From Cerrena zonata (Eukaryota > Basidiomycota > Agaricomycetes > Polyporales > Cerrenaceae), in NCBI GenBank assembly GCA_038087015.1, contig JASBNA010000037.1:394248-458247 (forward strand): DNA of 64,000 nt, read 5' to 3'. The translations under genes and the position numbers were made by a program. This document shows, in pieces, positions 1 to 8,789 of the stretch (positions are counted from its first letter, which is position 1; every line of letters begins with the position of its first letter). Under the pieces are notes generated by a model. The model was not told the DNA's origin. It did not search any database and saw nothing but the letters and a program-made list of their open reading frames with translations.

Positions 1-104
1 TGTGTCTCTGAAGCAAGCTCGCCGTGAAGATGGAAGACGCCTACTTGCTGCAGGGCTCGAAAATGCTTTCCGACAAGCGCGTTTTTATACCGGACCATGT
101 ACGT
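1..104 (-). pseudogene. Third fragment of a disrupted transposon-type gene
   Basis: Read on the minus strand this stretch continues the coding sequence that stops at the MITE on its right. Removing the MITE and one copy of the CGT target joins two open segments in frame, and the joined text contains a short conserved-looking stretch (GKHF, then a QQVGVFHLH-like run) that I recall from large basidiomycete proteins of unknown function. The gene runs off the left edge, so its C-terminus is not seen. It belongs with the fragments at 819-1903 and 17531-19294. Family recognition is from memory; the frame continuity is seen directly. Confidence 0.6.
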
Positions 105-818
105 CACTGGATCGTAGCCCAAATTCTAGGCTTCATAAAAGTTAGGTAAAATTTTACAAAAATTCTCTTACAAAATATACTTTTTAGCATTATAAAATTG
201 TCAGAAAATGCTAAATTGCAGCAGAATTTGATAAATCATAAAAACCTATATAAATTCAGACTTTTGTATTCAATTTTTAGACTTTAGAAATGTTGAATTT
301 TCATATTTTTTTGTTAGAGAAAAATTTACTATCCAAAATTCAAAATTTTGATATACTTTTGATTCTCCAAAAGTAATATAAAATTTAAACTGCTAATTCG
401 GAAAGGTCAGTGATATTGCATACTTGAATATCTCTATCAGATAGTATAATTGATAGAGACTATGATTTACCAACAATAGTAGTCTATATCTTCTCTTTAG
501 GCTCTCTATTTATAAAACTTTATTTTCATATATACAATTATATTATGATTTTTAGAGAAATAAAAGTGTATCAAAATTTGGAATTTTGCAAAGTCAATTT
601 TTCTTTAACAAAAACTGTATGAAAATTCAACATTTTCAAAGTCTAAAAATTGAATACAAAAGTCTGAATTTATATAGATTTTTATGATTCATCAAGTTCT
701 GCTGCAATTTAGCATTTTCTGACAATTTTATAATGCTCAAAAGTATATTTTGTAAGAGAATTTTTATAAAACTTTACCTGACTTTTATGAAGCCTAAAAT
801 TTGGGCTATGATCCAGTG
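105..818. mobile_element. Foldback MITE, copy 1 (CACTG termini, 3-bp TSD)
   Basis: This is a 714-bp AT-rich non-coding element. It begins CACTGGATCGTAGCCC and ends with the inverse, GGGCTATGATCCAGTG. The inverted arms continue inward for roughly 275 bp each with scattered mismatches, leaving a centre of about 160 bp. It is flanked by a 3-bp duplication, CGT (102-104 and 819-821). CACTR ends with 3-bp duplications are characteristic of the CACTA (EnSpm/CMC) superfamily, so it is probably a non-autonomous member. It sits inside coding sequence of the minus-strand host gene. No convincing ORF is present; short ORFs here are chance products of AT-rich sequence. Confidence 0.9.
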
Positions 819-1903
819 CGTCCCACGTATAGGATACATGTTCAAGCCATCAACCGCAGATGACTCAAGGCGTGTGGCGAAGAGCTGTTGTTGCTTGTCA
901 TTCCAGTCGGTATGTGTTTTATGCCACACATATTTCTCTCCGCCAAGTAACCATGTGTGGAGACTTTCCACAGGTGTATCACGATGGACGTTATGATCTT
1001 GATAATGTAAGTGATGATTTGAAAGTATTTTCAATACCTTCTAGTACTCACCATCATAACCCAGCAGAATATTGTAGTGGTCCCCTCGGCGAATTTCAGA
1101 TCATAAGGCTGAAGTATATGTGAGTTTTTGTTATCTACGATCAGTCTAGAAAGCAGTGCTTACGTAAATTGACAGGCAATGCATTAAATCTTTCTGGCGG
1201 TTGTTGATACAGCCATGTTCGAAGTTCCTCAGCGATCTCATTCGATATTGCCGCCTTGACAGATGCACGATTCTCGCCTGTCAGAGTCTTTTCGTTGAGT
1301 CGAGGGTCCCGTGTTTCTGAGTTGGTTAGTCGCACAGCGTTCATCTCTTTTTTTCACTGAATAATCTTTGCAATCCACCACTGGGCAATTGTGTCCTTTG
1401 TGCCTGTCGCAGTTTGTGAGGCTTTAACCGCGCTCTCTGTGCCTGTGAACGCGAGTTCATATTGGTGTTTAATTTCTTCAACTGTCTCTTCTACCGTTCG
1501 GGGTACTCCAGGCTTTTGGTACTATGTGAGTATTCTCTTCGCAACAATGGTAACATAAGATCACTTACTGCATACAATGATTTATAGCCCTCTGTTGTCT
1601 CCGTCTGTAAAGCAGTTCCCCCTGCCTTGCATGTCCGGCATTTCAAATCGCCCTGAAGTCCAATCTGTGAAGTAAGTTCCGCCTGTTGTGGATTATCTCC
1701 TGCATCAACACGCGAGATTGCACGAAAAAGAATCTCTTCTTTCAGCAGACAATCATAAGCATTATGCCATTGTTCCATCCCAGTCTCCTTCTCCAAGACC
1801 TCCAACTGTTCGAGTGCAGAGGCATGCGGAGACGTTGAGCAAAATCGAACGAAATACTCTTGCTGGAGTTTTTCGCGTGGCAAGCAAAGGTTCGCGAGGT
1901 AAA
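819..1903 (-). pseudogene. Second fragment of the disrupted transposon-type gene
   Basis: Minus-strand exons lie here between the LTR element on the right and the MITE on the left. Immediately left of the LTR the reading frame continues exactly from the 17531-19294 fragment across the duplicated target. It contains a Cys-x2-Cys pair (CRTCKAGG) and, nearer the MITE, an HTWLLG/KYVWH segment that I associate with a family of large basidiomycete transposon-linked proteins. Several short introns separate the open segments (for example between about 1345-1490 and 1045-1140). The biochemical function is unknown to me; a transposase role is inferred from how often such genes occur in repeats. Two insertions make the gene non-functional here. 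Confidence 0.65.
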
Positions 1904-2068
1904 TGTTACAACGAACGTACACTTTTTCTTTTCTTTTCCTTTTCCTTTCCCTTACTTGTACTTGTGACTCAGTAACCACATGGCCCGGTAGCACATGAAC
2001 GATCACCAGACTAGCTTACCTATCAATTCTCCCACATGACATCATCTGCTCCACGATGATGTCATAAC

Positions 2069-2076
2069 TGACGTCA
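2069..2076. promoter_or_regulatory. CRE-type TGACGTCA palindrome in LTR A
   Basis: This is a perfect 8-bp ATF/CREB-type site about 70 bp upstream of the TATA box, with further TGACATCA-like half sites on both sides. The same site is at 17348-17355 in the 3' LTR. In fungi such sites are bound by Atf1-type bZIP factors of the stress-activated kinase pathway. Control of this element by stress is an inference. Confidence 0.55.
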
Positions 2077-2138
2077 TTATGACATCATCCTAGTCTAGAC
2101 CATTCTATTCTCTCGCGTAGTACAGCCACAGTCCCTAG

Positions 2139-2146
2139 TATATAAA
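2139..2146 (+). promoter_or_regulatory. TATA box of LTR A
   Basis: TATATAAA lies 34 nt upstream of A2173, the predicted first base of the transcript. The copy in the 3' LTR is at 17418-17425. Confidence 0.6.
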
Positions 2147-2248
2147 CCCAGTAGCTCTAGCTTGTATTCCTTAACCTGACCTAGGCAATCTACCCTTTCT
2201 TACCCTGTTTAACTTGCACCTGCGTGAAAGGGCTTCGCCCGTAACAAA

Positions 2249-2258
2249 AGGTCAGGTT
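2249..2258 (+). other. Self-priming primer-binding site of element A
   Basis: AGGTCAGGTT begins two bases after the 5' LTR. It is the exact reverse complement of AACCTGACCT at 2173-2182 in the LTR, which lies where transcription should start relative to the TATA box. No tRNA-type TGG primer site follows the LTR. Tf1 of fission yeast and related chromoviruses prime reverse transcription with their own folded-back mRNA 5' end, and this layout matches that. The transcription start itself is inferred. Confidence 0.7.
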
Positions 2259-2321
2259 CCTCTTACCATCGCTATCGTCCCACACGTTAGCGACAGAACT
2301 CTGAACCCTGAAACTCTGTCT

Positions 2322-2443
2322 ATGACATCTCTCCTCGAACTCCTTGTAACACTTCTCTTCCTTGCCCAAGTTACCCTTGCCTACATCGTATACCGATACT
2401 TCCAGCACATCGAAAACATTGTCACTGTTACCTACCAGAACGT
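2322..2443 (+). pseudogene. N-terminal part of a small membrane-type ORF of element A, split by element B
   Basis: An ATG at 2322 opens a frame whose first 25 or so residues are strongly hydrophobic (LLELLVTLLFLAQVTLAYIV), consistent with a signal anchor or membrane segment. After 41 codons it reaches the insertion site of element B. It continues in the same frame at 9820-10032 once one copy of the duplicated target is removed. The intact product would be about 110 residues. It lies before gag, an unusual place for an extra ORF. I do not recognise a family. Confidence 0.6.
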
Positions 2444-2606
2444 TGGAGTGGGATCCGAGGGGATAGGGAGTGTGGAGGCAGAGTCGAGGAGAGATTACCA
2501 GTTTGGGCGAGTAGTGTAGCGCTGGTGGACTTAGAGTAGTTTGTCGGAGTAGCGAGACGCGGAATCAGATCAGGTTTACGCTGTTCCACCAGGACGCACC
2601 GCTGCA
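2444..2606 (+). repeat. 5' LTR of element B
   Basis: The 163-bp repeat begins TGGAGTGGGATCC and ends CGCTGCA. I see no base difference from the copy at 9658-9820. No clear TATA box is visible within it. Confidence 0.92.
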
Positions 2607-2609
2607 ACG

Positions 2610-2627
2610 TGGTGACGAGAGCGCGAT
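2610..2627 (+). other. Candidate tRNA primer-binding site of element B
   Basis: TGGTGACGAGAGCG begins 3 nt after the LTR. It has the TGG start expected from pairing with the CCA end of a tRNA. I cannot say which tRNA, and I find no self-complementary partner in this LTR. Confidence 0.45.
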
Positions 2628-3087
2628 CGACCCACTTGTGCATCTCTTTCATAACTTTGCACTGTAACCACCTACGCATACTACACTGGATTCATTAACG
2701 CACCACCTAGACTCGCTACAACCCAAAGGAAGAAGGCAGGAAGCCGCGAGAAGCAGAAGCCGCGTTCGAAACAGCAGGGGTCAGTTCGTGAAGGTCACAC
2801 AGCGAGACCTACTAGATAGCCCTTCATCGTCGACGATATCATCACTACCTAGTAGCACCATACCAACTGTCGAAAACACGCCATCTGGATCGCCATCCAC
2901 TCGCAGCTTTGAGCTTATCGATAACCCCTCTGGTGCCACTTCGCTATCCCTACAGTTCCCTGCGCCACACGTAGCATTTATAGCACCTAATACTAGTACA
3001 GTATCGCTACCAAAACCCAACGTCCCAGTACCATCTATAGCCACACCCACACCCCTAATTCAACAAACGCCTGCACCTCGTAACGCC

Positions 3088-4386
3088 ATGCCCTCAGATC
3101 GGCCACAACCATTTGACGGCGATGATCCGGGACGGAGTGCCCGTCAGTTCTTGCGCGATGTCGAGCTACAGTGCTCAGACGATGCAAAGGACAAACAGAT
3201 CATCAGGCGATTTGGTCTGCTCCTTAAGGCAGATAGCACAGCGGATGTATGGTATGAGAATTGGAAGACGGCAAACCCGGGCGACAAGGACGACTGGACC
3301 AAGGTATCAGAAGCTTTCGAGAAGAAGTTCGGAAGGTCTGAGAAGAAAGTTTTCAAACGGCCAGAGGCCATGAACATTCTGATCTCTATGATCGACGATA
3401 TCGATGCTTGTAAACTTGGCTCCTATGACCAAAGTAGCCAGATGGACTACCATGTTCTCCAGCTTGACAAGATCGTTAGCGAGGCTCTGAAGATGGGATG
3501 CGCAGATGACATGGCAGAAGAGGTAAAGGACCACCTACCCAAGACCTTGCGTGAGATGCTCGAGAAGCAGGGGATGATTGAGAAGTGGGAGGAGCTGAGG
3601 ACAGCGGGGAAGAAAGTACAGGCGTACAAACTGAAGAAGGTAATGGAGGAGGAGAAGGAGAAGGAACGGAAGAAGGAAGACGAAGAAGCACGTATTCGAC
3701 AACTCGACGCTGCGACACGTCGTATGGATGCTACACTTCGCGACTTCCAGCGAGGACGATCTACTGTGTCTGCTTCACCAACAGCAGCGCTTCGACAGGG
3801 CTTACAGTCGATTCCTCTCGGACGCCCGGCCTCTCAGCAATACATCCAACCCGATCGCAACAACCCCTTTCTCACTTCTGACCAACCTCGATCCGGCAAC
3901 CTCTTTGCCCCACCACCACGACGAGCACTCCCTGGCCATGTACGACTTCAAGCCCTACGCCAGAACACAGCAAACCTAGTCCAACACAAACCAGACGATG
4001 CGGGACTAGCAGCGTATCGCATCCAAGTCGACGAGTGGCAACGCCGTAACCCCAACACCAGAAACCCTGACGAAACGAGACCATACCCGTTGAAACCCGG
4101 AACAGCTGAACTGGGCTCAGGTGAATGTTTCCGATGCGGTCAACTCAACCACCGTCAAAACGACTGTCAAAACGTACCCCTCGACGAACGCGAAACTAGT
4201 TGGAGACGAACCGCATCATTCATCATTAGGAATGGATCATCAGCAGCTAGCAGTGCCAATCCTACGCCGCTCAATGCAGTCATGTTTACCCAATACCCCT
4301 ACCTCGACAACTCTTTCGACTATCGGGACCATTCCACCAACAACGTCCCATATGACGGTGAATTCCCCCACCAGGGAAACTTCTAA
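3088..4386 (+). CDS. gag: Gag polyprotein of element B
   Basis: This is the structural protein of the virus-like particle. The frame is open from 2668 to the TAA at 4384-4386, but its first ATG is at 3088, giving 432 residues; a GTG at 2788 is the only other plausible start. The middle holds a capsid-like helical region (DDWTKVSEAFEKKFGRS) and a long charged stretch rich in Glu and Lys. A zinc knuckle of C-x2-C-x4-H-x4-C form (CFRCGQLNHRQNDC) lies near the C-terminus, as expected for RNA binding. The frame ends 6 nt after a slippery heptamer that would lead into pol. Confidence 0.88.
   Translation: MPSDRPQPFDGDDPGRSARQFLRDVELQCSDDAKDKQIIRRFGLLLKADSTADVWYENWKTANPGDKDDWTKVSEAFEKKFGRSEKKVFKRPEAMNILISMIDDIDACKLGSYDQSSQMDYHVLQLDKIVSEALKMGCADDMAEEVKDHLPKTLREMLEKQGMIEKWEELRTAGKKVQAYKLKKVMEEEKEKERKKEDEEARIRQLDAATRRMDATLRDFQRGRSTVSASPTAALRQGLQSIPLGRPASQQYIQPDRNNPFLTSDQPRSGNLFAPPPRRALPGHVRLQALRQNTANLVQHKPDDAGLAAYRIQVDEWQRRNPNTRNPDETRPYPLKPGTAELGSGECFRCGQLNHRQNDCQNVPLDERETSWRRTASFIIRNGSSAASSANPTPLNAVMFTQYPYLDNSFDYRDHSTNNVPYDGEFPHQGNF
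4374..4380 (+). other. Programmed -1 frameshift site of element B
   Basis: GGGAAAC is phased as G GGA AAC in the gag frame, followed by TTC and the TAA stop. Slipping back one base enters the pol frame, which is open here only from 4362. It matches the X XXY YYZ rule, and this heptamer is a known efficient retroviral slip sequence. Confidence 0.75.
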
Positions 4387-4442
4387 GGGCTGCTGGCAAT
4401 AGCGTCAACCAAGTAGCCCATGGAAGTCTTCACGACGCAAAC

Positions 4443-4475
4443 GTCCTCGAGCGTTACGACCCGACGCTCGAGGAC
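4443..4475 (+). other. Perfect 12-bp stem-loop just before the pol ATG
   Basis: Bases 4443-4454 and 4464-4475 are exact reverse complements with a 9-nt loop, GC-rich at its core (CTCGAGCG/CGCTCGAG). It lies 62 nt after the slippery heptamer and 10 nt before the first pol ATG. The distance is too long for a standard frameshift stimulator, so the role is uncertain. Confidence 0.5.
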
Positions 4476-4484
4476 AGCACTCGA

Positions 4485-7400
4485 ATGGGGCCTGTAGTAT
4501 TTACGTCCTCCGCTACATCTACGTTGTCAGTACAATCCACTGATTCAGAGACAATAGACATTTCGGAACTGTATACTGTGGGTAACCCGTTTGCACCTAA
4601 GACCATGGATGAGACAACCCGACCGTTCATTCATGGTATTGAGATTCACAATGTAACAGGTGAAGTGGTTCGTGTCACCGCCTTCATAGATAGTGGAGCT
4701 ATGACTAACGTCATGTGTTCCGAGGTCTGGAAACGAGCGGGACGACGTTTGGGACAGCTACATACCTCAACCAAGAAACTACGCATGGCAAATGGTACAA
4801 TCATCCCTTCAGGAGGAACCTGGAGCGGAGACATCGTCTGGGCAGGTAAAAAGGTATGTGGTCGCTTTGAAATTTTTCCGAGCGGAGGCTCTTGGTCCTT
4901 CTTATTAGGAAAGCCACTTCTCGAACGCTTTGGTGCCATTCACCGATATGACACCGACACAATACTGCTACGAAATGGAACCCAGTACATCGAGCTACGT
5001 AATAGAGCAGTACAATCACCTGTAGTGCGCCAGGAAGCTCAGAGGCAAGTACATACAGATTCTGTTGACCCAATCAGTAGTCTACTCATTGGCACCACAG
5101 AAACCCCAGATATGGTAAGAAGTACTGAGAACGACAAAGACTGCAAGCACCGGGCAGTAACCATCGAAGTGGTCGAAGATGAATACGATGCTGATATGCG
5201 CCAACGAGCAGCCAACACGGACAAAGACAGCCCGACAGCTCCCAACTGCCAAACGAACACTCCACAGAAGCAACAGATGAACAGTCCGATCAGACCGAGA
5301 CGGACGAAGCCATTACGTGCAGAATTCATCGCAGGCAGGCGGAGAAGAAGACATATCAAGAGTCGGAAACGTCACTGCTTTGCAACACACGGTGAGGACA
5401 CGGCAGATATTATGTTGGAAACTGATGACTACGTCCAGATAGCCCCCACTTTAGAGCATGGAGTAGGTACACAGTGGTCAGAGTTACCAGTAGACGATGA
5501 CCAGAATGCAAGAGGCATCTACACACGATCTTTGGACCCACGCAACCCGAAACGAGTAGAGGCTATACTGCGGGCAGTTGCAGTCGGGCAGGACCTTAGC
5601 GATGAACAACGAAGGGAAGTGCATTCTCTCATCTCTGAATTTGCGGACTGCTTCGCCTTATCAGTCAGTGAGGTAACTGCGGTGAAAGATGCCATCCACC
5701 GCCTTGACGTCACCCCAGATGCCACGTTCTCAAAAACGGTGCATCAACGACCACTTACACCGCCACAACGCAAGTACCTAAATGACAAGATTGACGAACT
5801 ACTGTCGGCTGGTGTTATTGAGCAATGCTCACCCAGTGATGTTAAGTGTATCGCTCCGATCATTCTTGCCCAGAAAGCACATGACGGACAAGGGCTGACA
5901 CTAGACGAACTTAGGTACCGAGTCAATGAGGAGTGTATATCAGCAGGACTCGAACCGGTGTTCGAATCAGGAACGAAACCGGCAGCAACTAGACCTATAG
6001 GAACGAATAACCCCAAGTGGCGCATCTGCATGAACTACGGTGAAATCAACAAACGTACCGTGATCGCGCCCATGCCCCAAGGTGACATCCGTATGAAGCA
6101 ACAGAACATTAGTGGACATCGATGGGTCTGCACGTTCGACTTCGCATCTGGCTTCTATGCAATAACGGTTGCACCAGAATCACGCCCATATACATGCTTC
6201 TATGTAGAGGGCAGAGGTTATTTTTGGTGCGTAAGAATGCCGTTCGGTCTCACAGGTGCTCCCTCCACATTTGCAGAAATGACGGCCAAGCATCTCCATG
6301 ACCTACTTACTGACGGCACCATGGAATTGTTCGTCGATGACGGAGCCACCGCGGGTGACGACTTTGAAGCGCTTATAGGTAAACTAAGACGGATTCTCAC
6401 CCGCGTAAGGGAACGGGGACTGTCTCTATCACCCAGTAAGTCCAAGCTCTTTATGACTACCGCTGTATTTGCTGGCGCACTTGTAGGTCCTCAAGGAGTA
6501 ATGCCTGATCTTGGGAAAGTAACAGCAGTAGTTAACTGGCCACAACCAAAGGATGCGCTCAACCTGGCATCCTTCCTCGGCTTGACAGGACATTTCCGTG
6601 ATCTAATCAAAGACTACGCACGCCTAGAGGGTCCCTTACGAGATCTTCTTCGTCAAGCAGACTTGCCAAAGAACTACTCGAAGAGTACGTACCGTAGAAC
6701 AATGAAGGGGACAAGTCTCGAAGCCATATGGGGTCGCAAACACACAGAAGCCTTCATCCAGCTTAAAAAGGCTCTCACCTCAGAGCCCGTCCTACGACGA
6801 CCAAGGTGGGACGGCACACCATTCATTGTAACTACGGATGGCTGTAAGGATGGGTTTGGAGCCGTACTAACTCAGCGATTCACCACGGTACTGGAGAATG
6901 GGCGAACAGTCACTAAATTACATCCCATAGCCTTCGCCTCTAAACGTACATCGCACTCCGAAGAGAAGTACAAACCGTTCTTGCTTGAATTTGCTGCACT
7001 CAAATTTGCCTTAGACAGGTTCTCTGATATTACATGGGGTTTCCCTATCGAAATCGAAACCGACTGCCAGGCACTACGTGATGTACTCCTCAATGACAAA
7101 CTCAATGTAGCGCATGCCCGATGGAGGGATGGTGTCCTTGCACACCACATAATAGATGTTCGTCATGTACCGGGACACATCAATGTTGTCGCAGACGGCC
7201 TAAGCAGATTCCAGGAAGGGCAACTACGGCAACCTGGCGATGGAAGCGAGTGGACAGTGTGTGAAGACTGGGAAGCAGAAAAGGGTATCGTTAACGACCT
7301 CATGTGGACAGAAACTACTGACGAGGACGATAGCCAACAGACCCTTTCCACGCTACGAGAGCGGTTCAAAGCGGAACCAACCTTTCTAGAGGTTGTCGAA

Positions 7401-8789
7401 GCATTCGAAGTTTTGCGCAAGAAGACTGACGACAGAGACGCATCAAAGGCACGCCACAGGACGTCAAGATATGTCATCGAAGGAGGCCGCTTATGGCGGC
7501 TGTTTCCACATCGTACACATGACCGTCGAGCAAGGCACCGTGTGGAATGCATCACAAGGCAGGAAGCTCAGAACCTCGCACGGAAAATCCATGCAGAAGG
7601 AGGTCACTTCGGTAGAGAAGCTGTCCGAACAGCCATGCTCGACCGAGTTTGTAGTCCCAAGCTAGACTCATCAATAATGACAGCGATCGCTGAGTGTCCA
7701 CAATGCAAGAACTTCGGTAGTACTCACCTACATGCTCTGTTACAGCCGATCACACGACGCCTACCACTGGAACTACTGGTAGGCGACTACTTGTCACTAC
7801 CCACAGGTAAAGGAGGATTTCACACACTCGGTGTATTCCTCGACACCTTCTCTCAACATGTTTGGGCCTTCAAATACAAGACAGCCGGCTCCTCAAAAAC
7901 CACTATCGACGGCTTAGGACACATCTTCCGTGGCTTTATAGCACCCGAAACATTCATGACTGATGGTGGCCGACATTTCAATAGTCAAGAGGTGCGAGAT
8001 TTCTGTGATAAGTGGGGCACTAACACGCACGTAGTTTCAGCCTATTCACCCTGGGTCAACGGTCTGGTGGAAGGAACCAACAAACTTCTGTTGCATGTTC
8101 TGAAGCGTCTATGCGCGCCGGCATTAGGAGAAGATGACATGATGGACGGCGACTGGAACTCTCTACCGAAATCCTGGCCCGACCATCTAGACTCGGCAAT
8201 CCATGCACTGAATCATCGGATTCTTCCCTCGCTCCAATACACTCCTAAGGAACTCCTACTTGGTATGCGCGTTGATAATCCTCATGTCGGGATGGCAACA
8301 GCGCAGTCATCTCCTTCAGACCAGGACATCTTCGTACATATGGCACAAGCAGAGCAGCAGCATCTCGAAGGGTACGACTCAGCGGTGCATCATGCCATCA
8401 GACGAAAAGCAGCATTCGATCGACGTGTTCTCAAGGATCCGCCAGGCATGGTGTTCTTCAAACCAGGGGAGTTAGTACAGGTCTATCGTAGTGACCTCGA
8501 CTACACATTCAAGACCGAACGTAAGCTACTACCCAAATGGTCAATACCTCGGCGGGTCACGAAGCAAATTCGCAATTCCTATCAGCTCGAAACCCTCGCA
8601 GGAGAGCCGATCAGTGGCTCCTTCCATGCAAGACGACTACGAACGTTCACTCCAAGACCAGGAACGCAATTAGCTCTGGACCAGGCGCGGTACCTAGCCA
8701 ACAAGCAGCAGGAAGACCAAGCAAGCGCAGCATGGGTTGATGTCAACGATGAGAAACCTCTGGTGCTAAGTCTCGCAAACATTTGCTAA
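4485..8789 (+). CDS. pol: Pol polyprotein of element B (PR-RT-RH-IN)
   Basis: It processes, copies and integrates the element. The frame is open from 4362; 4485 is the first ATG, but expression as Gag-Pol by -1 slippage is more likely. In order: aspartic protease with DSGA near residue 67; reverse transcriptase with MPFGLTGAPSTF and the catalytic FVDD at 6330-6341, where most gypsy enzymes have YxDD; RNase H beginning TTDGCKDGFGAVL; integrase with a His/Cys zinc site (GGHFGRE ... CPQCK) and the acidic residues in GDYLS, TDGGRHF and VEGTN. The 1434 codons show no break. No chromodomain is seen at the end, unlike element A. Confidence 0.93.
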   Translation: MGPVVFTSSATSTLSVQSTDSETIDISELYTVGNPFAPKTMDETTRPFIHGIEIHNVTGEVVRVTAFIDSGAMTNVMCSEVWKRAGRRLGQLHTSTKKLRMANGTIIPSGGTWSGDIVWAGKKVCGRFEIFPSGGSWSFLLGKPLLERFGAIHRYDTDTILLRNGTQYIELRNRAVQSPVVRQEAQRQVHTDSVDPISSLLIGTTETPDMVRSTENDKDCKHRAVTIEVVEDEYDADMRQRAANTDKDSPTAPNCQTNTPQKQQMNSPIRPRRTKPLRAEFIAGRRRRRHIKSRKRHCFATHGEDTADIMLETDDYVQIAPTLEHGVGTQWSELPVDDDQNARGIYTRSLDPRNPKRVEAILRAVAVGQDLSDEQRREVHSLISEFADCFALSVSEVTAVKDAIHRLDVTPDATFSKTVHQRPLTPPQRKYLNDKIDELLSAGVIEQCSPSDVKCIAPIILAQKAHDGQGLTLDELRYRVNEECISAGLEPVFESGTKPAATRPIGTNNPKWRICMNYGEINKRTVIAPMPQGDIRMKQQNISGHRWVCTFDFASGFYAITVAPESRPYTCFYVEGRGYFWCVRMPFGLTGAPSTFAEMTAKHLHDLLTDGTMELFVDDGATAGDDFEALIGKLRRILTRVRERGLSLSPSKSKLFMTTAVFAGALVGPQGVMPDLGKVTAVVNWPQPKDALNLASFLGLTGHFRDLIKDYARLEGPLRDLLRQADLPKNYSKSTYRRTMKGTSLEAIWGRKHTEAFIQLKKALTSEPVLRRPRWDGTPFIVTTDGCKDGFGAVLTQRFTTVLENGRTVTKLHPIAFASKRTSHSEEKYKPFLLEFAALKFALDRFSDITWGFPIEIETDCQALRDVLLNDKLNVAHARWRDGVLAHHIIDVRHVPGHINVVADGLSRFQEGQLRQPGDGSEWTVCEDWEAEKGIVNDLMWTETTDEDDSQQTLSTLRERFKAEPTFLEVVEAFEVLRKKTDDRDASKARHRTSRYVIEGGRLWRLFPHRTHDRRARHRVECITRQEAQNLARKIHAEGGHFGREAVRTAMLDRVCSPKLDSSIMTAIAECPQCKNFGSTHLHALLQPITRRLPLELLVGDYLSLPTGKGGFHTLGVFLDTFSQHVWAFKYKTAGSSKTTIDGLGHIFRGFIAPETFMTDGGRHFNSQEVRDFCDKWGTNTHVVSAYSPWVNGLVEGTNKLLLHVLKRLCAPALGEDDMMDGDWNSLPKSWPDHLDSAIHALNHRILPSLQYTPKELLLGMRVDNPHVGMATAQSSPSDQDIFVHMAQAEQQHLEGYDSAVHHAIRRKAAFDRRVLKDPPGMVFFKPGELVQVYRSDLDYTFKTERKLLPKWSIPRRVTKQIRNSYQLETLAGEPISGSFHARRLRTFTPRPGTQLALDQARYLANKQQEDQASAAWVDVNDEKPLVLSLANIC

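Larger units (their letters stand above)
1904..2246 (+). repeat. 5' LTR of element A
   Basis: The repeat begins TGTTAC and ends GTAACA, the usual TG...CA form with a 6-bp terminal inversion. It holds a pyrimidine-rich stretch near its start, several ATGACATCAT/GATGATGTCAT-like motifs, a perfect TGACGTCA palindrome, a TATATAAA box and, about 34 nt after the start of the TATA box, the sequence that matches the downstream primer-binding site. A GGGC-TTC-GCCC hairpin lies just before its end. Confidence 0.95.

Noticed and set aside
733..1123. Overlapping ORFs on both strands around the right end of MITE copy 1
   Set aside because: They read through the AT-rich MITE into the flanking host gene; only the minus-strand text outside the MITE resembles protein.
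2439..2443. Treating the LTR of element B as ending in AACG or AACGT
   Set aside because: The internal sequence after the 5' LTR happens to begin ACGT, like the target site. The split ORF of element A shows that this ACGT after the 3' LTR is target sequence.
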